Positions 1 through 7,523 of a DNA stretch of 47,440 nucleotides are shown here, one piece after another. The first letter of the stretch is position 1. Every line of letters begins with the position of its first letter. Both the position numbers and the translations under genes were made by a program. The notes under the pieces were generated by a model. It made no database searches and was not told where the DNA came from. It saw only the letters and a program-made list of their open reading frames with translations. The stretch comes from DATGEP01 sp035310125 (GTDB taxonomy: Bacteria > Chloroflexota > Ktedonobacteria > Ktedonobacterales > JADMIN01), in contig DATGEP010000077.1 of assembly GCA_035310125.1 (NCBI GenBank), positions 1 through 47,440 of the forward strand, read 5' to 3'.

Positions 1-382
1 GGGCCGTCCCGCTCCGCGAAGCCTCGCGCAGCAGCGCCGTGGTATCCGAATCGAGAATGATTGCTACAGCGGCTCTCCCAATGATAGACTCGGCCCGCAC
101 ATGGAAAAACGCCAGCGCCGCGGTGTTAGCGAACACCACCATTCGGTCGCTATCGGTGACGATGACCGGCCCGCGAATCGCGTCGAGCGCTCGCTCGAAG
201 AGCTCGCGTAGATGGACTGCCTCTCGTCGCGTCGCCGCCAGCTCCGACCGGTTGCGCATCAGGTCCGCCTCAGCGCGCAGCCGCCGCACTCGTGCCAGAT
301 GCAAGCGCGGCCAGGATACTCCCGTCGCGAGCAGAATCCCCGCCACGATCGCGGCCACGATCTGGAGCGTATCCGCGCCCAT
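1..382 (-). CDS. Sensor histidine kinase, N-terminal part (PhoR-like), cut by window edge
   Basis: Reading leftwards from an ATG at 382 the frame stays open for 127 codons to the window edge. A GGGAAGG ribosome site sits just upstream of the ATG. The protein starts with one membrane segment (about residues 5-25), continues with a charged, helical linker rich in Arg/Glu, and enters a PAS-type fold at about residue 68 (GPVIVTDSDRMVVFANTAAL). This is the start of a PhoR-like kinase; the catalytic half is outside the window. It is transcribed away from the pst operon, whose regulator gene lies at 5447-6190, so it is the likely partner kinase. The kinase identity is inferred from the N-terminal layout and context, since no H-box or ATPase motif can be seen. 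Confidence 0.72.
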   Translation of the reverse strand, partial: MGADTLQIVAAIVAGILLATGVSWPRLHLARVRRLRAEADLMRNRSELAATRREAVHLRELFERALDAIRGPVIVTDSDRMVVFANTAALAFFHVRAESIIGRAAVAIILDSDTTALLREASRSGTA

Positions 383-441
383 TGCCTTCCCTTTCTCGGC
401 GCCTTGCGATGAGATGATTGCTCCGGCACCCTGTCGCTCTC

Positions 442-470
442 AGTATATACCGTCCCGATCGCGGCTTAAC
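442..470 (-). promoter_or_regulatory. Putative promoter of the PhoR-like kinase
   Basis: On the minus strand there is a perfect TATACT -10 element (447 to 442) with GTTAAG 17 bases upstream (470 to 465). The poor -35 hexamer overlaps the first TTAAC Pho-box repeat, so a bound regulator could act on this promoter as well as on pstS. TATACT recurs as the -10 element of several minus-strand genes here. Confidence 0.5.
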
Positions 471-524
471 CGCATCTTAACATTGATAACAATGCTTTAA
501 CACGAACTTGACTACCCATTAACG
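466..524 (+). promoter_or_regulatory. Pho box: six TTAACA-like direct repeats
   Basis: Hexamers start at 466 (TTAACC), 477 (TTAACA), 486 (ATAACA), 497 (TTAACA), 508 (TTGACT) and 519 (TTAACG). The steps are 11, 9, 11, 11 and 11 bases. PhoP of Bacillus binds TTAACA-like direct repeats with an 11-base period, and PhoB boxes have the same period. The last repeat ends 9 bases before a -10-like TAGAGT (534-539) upstream of pstS. The site lies between the divergent kinase and pstS and would be bound by the regulator encoded at 5447-6190. Confidence 0.75.
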
Positions 525-648
525 ACGCAACAGTAGAGTACAAAGCGGACACACCAGCTTGATCCCCCGCGACGTTCGCACCTCTCAATCGCGAGTAGTT
601 GTATCGCTGGCATGATACGGTGTGTCGCAATCGTTGTGAGGAGGATTT

Positions 649-1704
649 ATGCTCGGTCGCATTTCCGCGATCCGTTCTCTCGGTGTAAAGGTGGCGCTTG
701 GCGCCGTTCTCGCGTCAACAGTTATTCTTGCCGCGTGTGGCACGCCCACCGCTGGCGGCCCATCTACCACTCCGAATGCGTCTCTTACCGCGTGCAGCGT
801 CAGCTCGTCGGATCTTGCTCCGACCACGACTTCCAAGGGGACGGCGCCTGCCGTCAGTGGCCTCTCCGGTAAAGTAGCGGTTGACGGCTCGACGGCGCTT
901 GCCCCGCTCTTCCAGGCGGCGGCCGGTGAGTTCCAGACCACCAATTCAAACGTCCAGATTTCCATCACGCCGAACGGCAGCGGCACGGGCCTTAAAGACG
1001 TCCATGCTGGCGCTTCCAACATCGGACTCTCTGATGTCTTTGCCTCAGAGAAGGCGCCCACTCCTGGCGCATACAGCGACCTCGTTGATCATCAGGTCGC
1101 GGCGGTCGTGTTCACCCTGGTGACCAATACTGACCTCCAAAGCACCGTCAAGAACCTCACGACCGATGAGATCGTGAAGATCTACACGGGCGCCTACACC
1201 AACTGGAGCCAGATTGGTGGCCCCAACGAGCCGATTACCGTCATCAATCGCCCGACGACCTCTGGCACCCGCGCTACCTTCAAGAAGTATGTGCTCGGTG
1301 GCGCCACGGAGACCTCCGGCGACACCCTGACCCAGGAGACGACGGGAGCCGTGCTCCAGGCGATCAAGGGTACGCCAGGCTCCATCGGCTATGTGTCCCT
1401 CAGCTTCGTCGCGCAGAACCCCACCGCTGTCTCGCCCGTCTGCATTGACGGCTTCAAGGCGACCGCGACGGACATTGATGCCGGCAACTACAAGTTCTGG
1501 GGCATCGAGCACGCCTACACCAAGGGCCCGGCGGCGGGCGCCGCGAAGTCGTTGATCCAGTATGTCGTGAGCGATCAGGTTCAGAAGAACGACCTCCTTG
1601 CACTGAGCTATCTTCCCATCTCAGCGGTCTCGGCAAGCGCGATTGCCGCGCACACCCCCTCCGGCGCTCCGGCGCCAGAGCAGCTTACTCCGCTCGGTAG
1701 CTAG
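649..1704 (+). CDS. pstS: Phosphate ABC transporter, substrate-binding lipoprotein PstS
   Basis: This is the extracellular phosphate-binding lipoprotein of the high-affinity Pst system, 351 aa. The N-terminus is a lipoprotein signal: a basic start, a hydrophobic stretch and the lipobox LAAC with the acylated Cys at about residue 30, so it is anchored on the outer face of the membrane. A Thr/Ser-rich linker follows. The mature domain opens with KVAVDGSTALAPLF and carries SGTGLKDV and TSGTRATFKK, typical phosphate-contacting segments of PstS. A strong GAGGAGG site precedes the ATG. It heads the operon pstS-pstC-pstA-pstB-phoU-regulator. Regulation by phosphate is expected from the repeats at 466-524. 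Confidence 0.95.
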   Translation: MLGRISAIRSLGVKVALGAVLASTVILAACGTPTAGGPSTTPNASLTACSVSSSDLAPTTTSKGTAPAVSGLSGKVAVDGSTALAPLFQAAAGEFQTTNSNVQISITPNGSGTGLKDVHAGASNIGLSDVFASEKAPTPGAYSDLVDHQVAAVVFTLVTNTDLQSTVKNLTTDEIVKIYTGAYTNWSQIGGPNEPITVINRPTTSGTRATFKKYVLGGATETSGDTLTQETTGAVLQAIKGTPGSIGYVSLSFVAQNPTAVSPVCIDGFKATATDIDAGNYKFWGIEHAYTKGPAAGAAKSLIQYVVSDQVQKNDLLALSYLPISAVSASAIAAHTPSGAPAPEQLTPLGS

Positions 1705-1732
1705 TGCGCTTACAGACACAGGTTTTAGAGCG

Positions 1733-1761
1733 GGCGTGGCGCGACATTCTTGCGCCACGCC
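1733..1761 (+). terminator. Intercistronic hairpin between pstS and pstC
   Basis: A perfect 10-base stem, GGCGTGGCGC (1733-1742) and GCGCCACGCC (1752-1761), encloses a 9-base loop. There is no U-run, so it is more likely an attenuator or RNA-stabilising hairpin than a full terminator. Such hairpins after pstS commonly let the binding protein be made in excess over the permease. Confidence 0.55.
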
Positions 1762-1844
1762 TCTCGGTGCGTAATGATCATGGTATAGTCAGCTTGGCCC
1801 CGGTTTGAGCGCTTACCACAAAGAGCGCTGGTGAGGGGATGGAG

Positions 1845-2888
1845 ATGCGCGGAAGAAACGAATTGATCAGCAGGATAGTTTTCGCGGCATGCGCTGGCCT
1901 CGTGATCGTGGTCATGGCCGCGCTTTTCATCTTTGTCGGTAGCAATGCCTATCAAACATTTACTGTCAACCATATCTCGCTCAAAGATTTCTTTCTCAGT
2001 GCCCATTGGCTGCCCGATAATGGCCAGGTGGGCGTGCTTGTGCTCATCGTCGGCACGTTCGTCACAACGGTGCTGGCGGTGCTGGTCGCCACCCCGATTA
2101 GCGTTGGTATCGCGCTGTTCGTCACCCAGGTGGCTCCTCCCTGGGCACGCGGCATCATGCAACCTGTGCTTGAGCTGCTGACTGGTATTCCCTCGATCAT
2201 CTATGGTTTCCTCGGTCTGCTGGTCCTCGTGCCGCTCGTCCAGGTTGTGTATGACTATACGGTCGGCGCGTATGCGACCACCGGCTTCGGGATCATCGCC
2301 GCCGTGCTTGTGCTCTCGGTCATGATCTTGCCAACCATCACCACGATCTCGATTGACGCACTCGCCTCGCTCCCCAACGGACTGCGCGAAGCCAGCCTCG
2401 CGCTTGGCGCTACCCGCTGGCAGACGATCCGCAAGACTCTCGTGCCCGCCGCCTCCTCCGGCATCTTCACCGGCGTTATTCTAGGTACCGGGCGCGCCAT
2501 CGGCGAGACACTCGCCGTGTCCTATGTCATTGGTGGCAACGTCAATAACTTCCCACTCAAACTCTCCAACTTTGGACCACTGATACAGTTCCCTCCTACC
2601 AGTACCATCACGGTGCAGCTACTCTTCGACTTCCAGGAGGCGTCCGCCGGCACACTCAACTACAACGCCATCTGGACCCTGGCCTTCGTCCTCTTGATCA
2701 TCTCCTTTCTCCTGGTCGTCGCGAGTCGCTGGATCGCATCCCGCAGTGCGCTGAATGTCCGATCCGATTCCCCTCGCTCCGGTCGGTCACTTCTAGATCG
2801 TATCTCCGGTAGCTCACTGTTCAGCCGGCTCTACGGCCGTCCGCCCTCTGAGGACACCGCTGATATCGCAAAGGCAGGTGCTAAATGA
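1845..2888 (+). CDS. pstC: Phosphate ABC transporter permease PstC
   Basis: This is one of the two membrane subunits of the phosphate importer, 347 aa from the chosen ATG. An ATG two codons upstream (1839) is in frame, but it abuts GAGGGG with no spacing, so 1845 fits the ribosome site better. The first helix is at about residues 10-38. The binding-protein-dependent permease domain follows, with the conserved EAA loop ending in the segment LREASLALGATRWQTIRKT, which docks onto the ATPase. The motif GIPSIIYGFLGL is typical of Pst permeases. The C-terminal tail (about 45 residues) is Ser/Arg-rich and cytoplasmic. Its stop overlaps the start of pstA (ATGA), showing translational coupling. Confidence 0.94.
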   Translation: MRGRNELISRIVFAACAGLVIVVMAALFIFVGSNAYQTFTVNHISLKDFFLSAHWLPDNGQVGVLVLIVGTFVTTVLAVLVATPISVGIALFVTQVAPPWARGIMQPVLELLTGIPSIIYGFLGLLVLVPLVQVVYDYTVGAYATTGFGIIAAVLVLSVMILPTITTISIDALASLPNGLREASLALGATRWQTIRKTLVPAASSGIFTGVILGTGRAIGETLAVSYVIGGNVNNFPLKLSNFGPLIQFPPTSTITVQLLFDFQEASAGTLNYNAIWTLAFVLLIISFLLVVASRWIASRSALNVRSDSPRSGRSLLDRISGSSLFSRLYGRPPSEDTADIAKAGAK

Positions 2889-3811
2889 GCTCTATCGCGC
2901 AACGGGCGCGCCTCTCTGCCCCGGCCAGTGATCCCCGCGCCGTGCGCCGCGCTCGCGCCCGGCTCTGGGACCGCGCGATGACAGGCGTGCTGTGGGGGCT
3001 TGCGGCGGGCTTGGCCGCGCTCCTGGCGGCCATGCTCATCTATCTCGTCGCACGTGGTATCGGCGTCATCAACTGGCAGTTTTTGACCTCCGAAGCCAAC
3101 GGCGGCGATGGCGCGGCGCTATTCAACACGTTTTATATCATCGCGCTGGCGCTTCTCATCTGTATACCGCTCGCGGTCGGCGCCGCAATCTACCTCGTGG
3201 AGTACGCAAAGCAAGGCCCATTTGTGACGGCGGTGCGCTTTGCCACCGAAACGCTGGCTGGCATCCCATCCATCATTCTCGGCTTGTTCGGCTTCCTCGT
3301 GTTCGTCACTGAGTTCGGTACGGGCACGCGCTTCGGCGTCTCGCGGCTGGCTGGCGCGCTGACGCTGGTGATCCTGAACCTGCCGCTGCTGCTGCGGGTC
3401 AGTGAGGATGCGCTGCGCAGTGTGCCGAACGATCTGCGCGAGGCCAGCGCCGCTGTCGGCGCCAGCAGGTTCCAGACGGTCTGGCGTGTGATGCTGCCCA
3501 CCGCCCTTCCCGCCGTGACAACCGGCATCATTCTCACCGCCGGCAAAATGATTGGCGAAACCGCCGCGCTCATCTTCACATCGGGCGGCAATAGCCCCGC
3601 TGTCGGTTGGTTCTCACTGAATCCATTCACCGTTGGCGATACGCTCACCGTACACCTCTACGAGCTGCAAGCCGAGGGCGTCATTCGCAATGCCGTGCAA
3701 ATCGCCAACGGCACCGCAACCCTCCTCATTCTGCTGCTTCTGGTGTTCAACCTCGGTATTCGCGGCCTTGCGAGCCTGCTCAATCGCCGGCTGGCGGGGC
3801 GCCGCTCGTGA
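2885..3811 (+). CDS. pstA: Phosphate ABC transporter permease PstA
   Basis: This is the second permease subunit, 308 aa, paired with PstC to form the phosphate channel. A basic N-terminal tail of about 30 residues precedes six membrane helices. It shows the same signatures as PstC: GIPSIILGLFGFLVF and the EAA loop LREASAAVGASRFQTVWRV. The start ATG overlaps the pstC stop by four bases. GETAALIFTSGG near the C-terminus is typical of PstA. The gene is the usual length and looks intact. Confidence 0.94.
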   Translation: MSSIAQRARLSAPASDPRAVRRARARLWDRAMTGVLWGLAAGLAALLAAMLIYLVARGIGVINWQFLTSEANGGDGAALFNTFYIIALALLICIPLAVGAAIYLVEYAKQGPFVTAVRFATETLAGIPSIILGLFGFLVFVTEFGTGTRFGVSRLAGALTLVILNLPLLLRVSEDALRSVPNDLREASAAVGASRFQTVWRVMLPTALPAVTTGIILTAGKMIGETAALIFTSGGNSPAVGWFSLNPFTVGDTLTVHLYELQAEGVIRNAVQIANGTATLLILLLLVFNLGIRGLASLLNRRLAGRRS

Positions 3812-3846
3812 GCGCGAGCAAAAACATTCCTTCGAAAGAGAGTCAC

Positions 3847-4689
3847 ATGATCCAGAATATGGAAAACGACACCCGCGAGCGCGAGATTCTCGGTTCGGAC
3901 ATCCCTGTCGGCCAGAACATCGCCACAATTACCGGATCCGTCAAGATGCGCACGCTGGATCTCAACGTTTTCTATGGCAAAGCGCACGCCATCAAGAACG
4001 TCAGCATCGAGATTGCCGATCGCCAGGTGACTGCCCTCATGGGACCGTCTGGCTGTGGCAAGTCCACGTTCCTGCGGGCGCTCAACCGCATGCATGACTT
4101 GACGCCCGCCGCTCGCGTCACTGGCGTCGTCAAGCTCGACAACGAAGACCTGTACGGGTCGAGCGTGGATGTAGTGCGCCTGCGCCAGCGCGTCGGCATG
4201 GTCTTCCAGCGGCCCAACCCGTTCCCCAAATCCATCTTTGAGAATGTCGCGTATGGTCTGCGAGTTCAGGGCGGCTACAGCCAGAGCGAGATCCGCGAGA
4301 TTGTAGAGCGCAGCCTACAGGGCGCGGCGCTCTGGGATGAGGTGAAAGACCGCCTCACCCACAGCGCGCTCAGCCTCTCCGGTGGCCAGCAGCAGCGCCT
4401 CTGCATCGCTCGTGCCCTCGCCGTGGAGCCCGAGGTCATTCTGATGGATGAGCCGGCTTCCGCGCTCGATCCCATCGCCACCCTCAAGATCGAAGAGCTG
4501 ATTGACCAGCTCAAAGAACGCTACACCATCGCCATCGTAACGCATAATCTGCAACAGGCCGGGCGCGTCTCGCAGTACACCGGCTTCTTCCTCACCGGCA
4601 ACCTTATCGAGTTCGCGCCGACCCGTGAAATATTCTCGCGCCCCGCCGATAAACGAACGGAAGACTTTATCACCGGCCGCTTTGGCTAG
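3847..4689 (+). CDS. pstB: Phosphate ABC transporter ATPase PstB
   Basis: This is the ATP-hydrolysing subunit of the phosphate importer, 280 aa from ATG 3847. The frame is open far upstream into pstA, but GAAAGAGAG before 3847 and the family's usual length (about 250-280 aa) support this start. A GTG at 3808 overlapping the pstA stop is an alternative that would add 13 residues. Visible motifs are Walker A GPSGCGKS (66-73), Q-loop VFQRPNPFP, signature LSGGQQQR (about 177) and Walker B VILMDEPASALDP, with the switch His in IVTHN. An extra N-terminal stretch of about 30 residues precedes the ABC fold. Confidence 0.94.
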   Translation: MIQNMENDTREREILGSDIPVGQNIATITGSVKMRTLDLNVFYGKAHAIKNVSIEIADRQVTALMGPSGCGKSTFLRALNRMHDLTPAARVTGVVKLDNEDLYGSSVDVVRLRQRVGMVFQRPNPFPKSIFENVAYGLRVQGGYSQSEIREIVERSLQGAALWDEVKDRLTHSALSLSGGQQQRLCIARALAVEPEVILMDEPASALDPIATLKIEELIDQLKERYTIAIVTHNLQQAGRVSQYTGFFLTGNLIEFAPTREIFSRPADKRTEDFITGRFG

Positions 4690-4690
4690 T

Positions 4691-4771
4691 AGGGGCGTCC
4701 GGTGGACGCCCGCAGCGGGTGGACGCCCGCGTCTGGCGGGGATACGCGCGTCAGGGTGAACGCCCGCGGGC
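4691..4771 (+). repeat. GC-rich hairpin repeats (GGACGCCCGC family) inside the pst operon
   Basis: The gap between pstB and phoU holds three copies of a short unit, two GTGGACGCCCGC and one GTGAACGCCCGC. The first forms a tight hairpin with GGGCGTCC (4693-4700), a 3-base loop and GGACGCCC (4704-4711). A related hairpin (GCGTCC-GGC-GGACGC) occurs at 11157-11171. This looks like a dispersed small palindromic element that landed inside the operon without stopping it. Confidence 0.55.
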
Positions 4772-4789
4772 GCTGGGAGGTAATATACA

Positions 4790-5443
4790 ATGACTCGCGA
4801 TGCATTCCATCAAGAGCTGCGTGAGGTCGAGGAGGCGGTCATTCAGATGGCCACACTCGTCGAAAATGCCATCGCCCGCGCTATGCGTGCGCTGGCTCGT
4901 CAGGACTCGATGCTCGCGGACGAGGTCATCGCCGGCGATGCCGCCATCAATGAGATTCAACGCAGCGTGCGCAACCGTGTCATAAGCGTGATGGCGCGGC
5001 AGGCTCCGGTCGCGCGCGACCTGCGCGAGCTGACTACGGTGCAGCTCGTCATCAACGAGCTAGAGCGTATGGGCGATCATGCGCTCGGCATCGCTAAACA
5101 GTCCCAGCGCGTCGGCAACGCCGAGATCCCCGCCGTCATCAGTGACCTGAATGACATGGCGAAGCTGGTGCGTGATCAGGTGCGATCCGCGATTGAAGCG
5201 TTTGTCGAGGTGAACGTACAGGCGGCCCGAGACACCTGTGTCAAAGACGACGACGTTGATCACGCCTATAGTCGTATCTTCGCCGAGCTGCTGGATCGCA
5301 TGGCACACGACGCCAGTATGGTCCCCGTCGCCACCAGCTTGCTGTTCGTCGCCCACGATCTCGAGCGCATCGGCGACCGCGTGACCAACATCTGCGAAGA
5401 TGTGGTGTACATGGTCACTGGCGAGATAGAAGAGTTGAACTAA
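4790..5443 (+). CDS. phoU: Phosphate signalling protein PhoU
   Basis: PhoU couples transporter state to the sensor kinase and represses the Pho response when phosphate is plentiful. At 217 aa the protein is the usual length and all-helical, with two PhoU three-helix repeats (about residues 15-100 and 115-205). Each carries acidic, metal-binding-type segments such as ELERMGDHALGIAK and DLERIGDRVTNICED, which are the family signature. GGGAGGT upstream of the ATG is a strong ribosome site. The regulator gene starts 3 bases after its stop, so the two are coupled. Confidence 0.95.
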   Translation: MTRDAFHQELREVEEAVIQMATLVENAIARAMRALARQDSMLADEVIAGDAAINEIQRSVRNRVISVMARQAPVARDLRELTTVQLVINELERMGDHALGIAKQSQRVGNAEIPAVISDLNDMAKLVRDQVRSAIEAFVEVNVQAARDTCVKDDDVDHAYSRIFAELLDRMAHDASMVPVATSLLFVAHDLERIGDRVTNICEDVVYMVTGEIEELN

Positions 5444-5446
5444 CTG

Positions 5447-6190
5447 ATGAGTGCCAGCTCGAGCGCCGATTCACGACAGACCATTCTTGTGGTCGAAGAC
5501 GACAGCGCCCTCCGCGATACCATCGCCTACAATCTTCAGGGCGACGGCTATCGCGTAGTGACGGCTGCCGACGGTTTTGCCGCGCTCGAAGAAACCGCGC
5601 GTCACCCCGTCTCACTGGTGTTGCTCGATATCATGCTCCCACGGATGGACGGCTTGGAAGTCTGCCGGCGTCTGCGTGCCAAACCGGAGACGGCCAGCGT
5701 TCCTATTCTCATGCTCTCGGCGCGCGGCGAAGAGACCGATAAGGTGGTTGGTCTTGAGCTGGGCGCCGATGACTACGTGACGAAACCGTTCAGTTGGAAG
5801 GAGCTGCGCGCGCGTGTGCGCGCACTCCTGCGACGGCGGGGCAGCGCGGATCAAACTCCGGCTACAGAGGCATCCACGGCCAGCGAGGAGCGCGTGCTGG
5901 TGGCCGGCGATCTGCGCATAGACCTCGATCGCCGCGAAGTCACTCGCGACGACCGGCAGATCGAGCTGCCCGCCCGTCTCTTCGAGCTGCTGGCCTACAT
6001 GGTTCGCAATCGCGGTCTGGTCCTCACGCGCGGGCGCCTGCTCCAACACGTCTGGGGCTACGACTACGAAGGCGACACCCGCACCGTTGACGTGCATATC
6101 CGCTGGCTGCGCGAGAAAGTCGAGGACGACCCCGCCTCTCCGCAGCTTCTCCTCACGGTGCGCGGCGTCGGCTATCGCTTCAAAGGTTGA
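5447..6190 (+). CDS. phoB: Phosphate-type response regulator (PhoB/PhoP, OmpR family)
   Basis: This is a DNA-binding response regulator of 247 aa. The receiver domain (about 12-130) has the acidic pair VVEDD, phospho-acceptor Asp61 (LLDIMLPRMDG), Ser90 and Lys112 (TKPF). The C-terminal winged helix (about 150-245) carries PARLFELLAYMVRNRG and the recognition segment ending RTVDVHIRWLREKV and VRGVGYRF. It sits last in the pst operon, 3 bases after phoU, and its probable kinase is divergently encoded at the window start. The likely targets are the TTAACA-type repeats at 466-524 and 6229-6256. Whether it should be called PhoB or PhoP cannot be decided here. Confidence 0.88.
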   Translation: MSASSSADSRQTILVVEDDSALRDTIAYNLQGDGYRVVTAADGFAALEETARHPVSLVLLDIMLPRMDGLEVCRRLRAKPETASVPILMLSARGEETDKVVGLELGADDYVTKPFSWKELRARVRALLRRRGSADQTPATEASTASEERVLVAGDLRIDLDRREVTRDDRQIELPARLFELLAYMVRNRGLVLTRGRLLQHVWGYDYEGDTRTVDVHIRWLREKVEDDPASPQLLLTVRGVGYRFKG

Positions 6191-6228
6191 GATGGCATCA
6201 GCGAGCCGCCCCGCCGCATCGCGGAGAT

Positions 6229-6271
6229 TTAATTCTAGCTTCGCACCGCTTTAACGCTCGCATGGCACACT
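6229..6271 (+). promoter_or_regulatory. Pho-box-like repeats and promoter of the glycosyltransferase
   Basis: TTAATT (6229), TTCGCA (6240) and TTAACG (6251) follow an exact 11-base period. Nine bases after the last one comes a -10-like CACACT (6266-6271). The pstS promoter has the same geometry: TTAACG, nine bases, then TAGAGT. The repeats are weaker than those before pstS, so this assignment is less certain. Confidence 0.5.
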
Positions 6272-6299
6272 TTTCCTGGAACATACAGGAGAAGATCCC

Positions 6300-7436
6300 A
6301 TGCGAGTCGCGTTAGTCACCGAAAATTTTCTGCCCAAGCTTGACGGCGTCACACGCACGCTTGCCATGCTGCTCGAACATCTTCAGCGTCGCGGACATCA
6401 GGCCATCGTGCTCGCGCCCGAAGGCGCGCCCAGACGCTACGCCCGCGCCCGCGTGTTCTCGGCGCGTGGCGTGCCGTTGCCGCTCTATCCCGAGCTACGC
6501 CTGCTCTTTCCCTCTCCACGCCTGGAGCGCCGGGTGGCGAGCTTCCGACCAGACATCGTGCATGTTGCTGACCCTGTTCTCCTCGGCGCCGCTGGCGTTC
6601 TCTGGGCGCAGCGTCTCGGCACTCCGGTCGTCGCCTCGTATCACACCAATCTTGCGGCCTATTGCTCGTACTATCACCTCAGCGCCCTTGCGGAGCTCAC
6701 CTGGACGTACCGGCGCTTCATCCATAACCAGTGCGTCGCCACCGTCGCGCCATCACCCTCCACCGCCAGCGTCCTCACCCGCAAGGGCTTCGAGCGCGTC
6801 AGTGTATGGCCGCGTGGCGTGGACCCCGCCCTGTTTACTCCTCAGCGCCGCTCGTCCGCCTGGCGCGCCCGTATCGCGGGCGATCCAGATAAGCCGATCC
6901 TGCTGTACGCGGGCCGTCTCGCCCACGAAAAGAATCTCGCCATCCTGCGTCCACTCATCTCACGTCTCGAAGCGTACAAGGCGCATCTGGTCTTCGTTGG
7001 AGATGGACCCGCGCGTGCGGATCTCGAATCAGCCTTCAAAAGCGACTCCGTCACATTTATGGGGTATCTGCGTGGAACAGACCTGGCCGAAGCCTACGCC
7101 TCCGCGGACGTCTTCGTCTTCCCGTCACTCACCGAAACCTTCGGTCAGGTCGTGCTGGAAGCGATGGCGAGCGGCTTGTCTGTCGTCGCGTTTGACACCG
7201 AGGGCGTCCGTGATCTGGTTCGCCACTCCGAAACCGGCTTCCTGCTGCCCCCAGCCGCACCGGCCTCCTTCATCAGCACCGTAGGACAACTCCTCGATTA
7301 TCCTGAGCTTCGCGTCAGCCTTGGCGCCCGCGCCCGGCAAGAAGCCGCACAGCGCACCTGGGCAGCGGTCATGGACGGTCTGCTCGCTCACTACCGGGAC
7401 GCCATCTCCACCCATGAGCAGCGATCTGTCGCGTAA
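6300..7436 (+). CDS. GT4-family glycosyltransferase, putative Pho-regulon lipid glycosylation
   Basis: This is a retaining, GT-B fold glycosyltransferase of family GT4, 378 aa with no membrane segment. The N-terminal acceptor domain opens with MRVALVTENFLPKLDGVTRT and has the SYHTNL segment (His115). The donor domain carries LLYAGRLAHEKN (Arg206, Lys211), VGDGP and the EX7E pair Glu279/Glu287 in SLTETFGQVVLEAMASG. The start resembles the MgtA/PimB-like and SqdX-like branch that glycosylates diacylglycerol or other lipid acceptors, but the exact substrate is not readable. AGGAGAAG precedes the ATG. It lies 109 bases after the Pho regulator with Pho-box-like repeats in between, which suggests glycolipid synthesis to replace phospholipids during phosphate starvation (inference). 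Confidence 0.85.
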   Translation: MRVALVTENFLPKLDGVTRTLAMLLEHLQRRGHQAIVLAPEGAPRRYARARVFSARGVPLPLYPELRLLFPSPRLERRVASFRPDIVHVADPVLLGAAGVLWAQRLGTPVVASYHTNLAAYCSYYHLSALAELTWTYRRFIHNQCVATVAPSPSTASVLTRKGFERVSVWPRGVDPALFTPQRRSSAWRARIAGDPDKPILLYAGRLAHEKNLAILRPLISRLEAYKAHLVFVGDGPARADLESAFKSDSVTFMGYLRGTDLAEAYASADVFVFPSLTETFGQVVLEAMASGLSVVAFDTEGVRDLVRHSETGFLLPPAAPASFISTVGQLLDYPELRVSLGARARQEAAQRTWAAVMDGLLAHYRDAISTHEQRSVA

Positions 7437-7471
7437 AAATGTCTGCCCGTATCCGCTCAATAGCCGAACAA

Positions 7472-7503
7472 GCCAGGCCGGAGGTATAATCCCCCGGCCT
7501 GGC
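7472..7503. terminator. Hairpin between convergent genes
   Basis: A perfect 10-base stem, GCCAGGCCGG (7472-7481) and CCGGCCTGGC (7494-7503), with a 12-base loop lies between the converging glycosyltransferase and glucanase genes. No U-run follows on either side, so it would be an intrinsic terminator of a weak kind or a transcript end stabiliser. Confidence 0.55.
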
Positions 7504-7523
7504 CAGTCCGCCCAGCTACAACC

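Noticed and set aside
3607..3846. Longer PstB start inside pstA
   Set aside because: It would overlap pstA by about 200 bases; the ribosome site and family length favour 3847.
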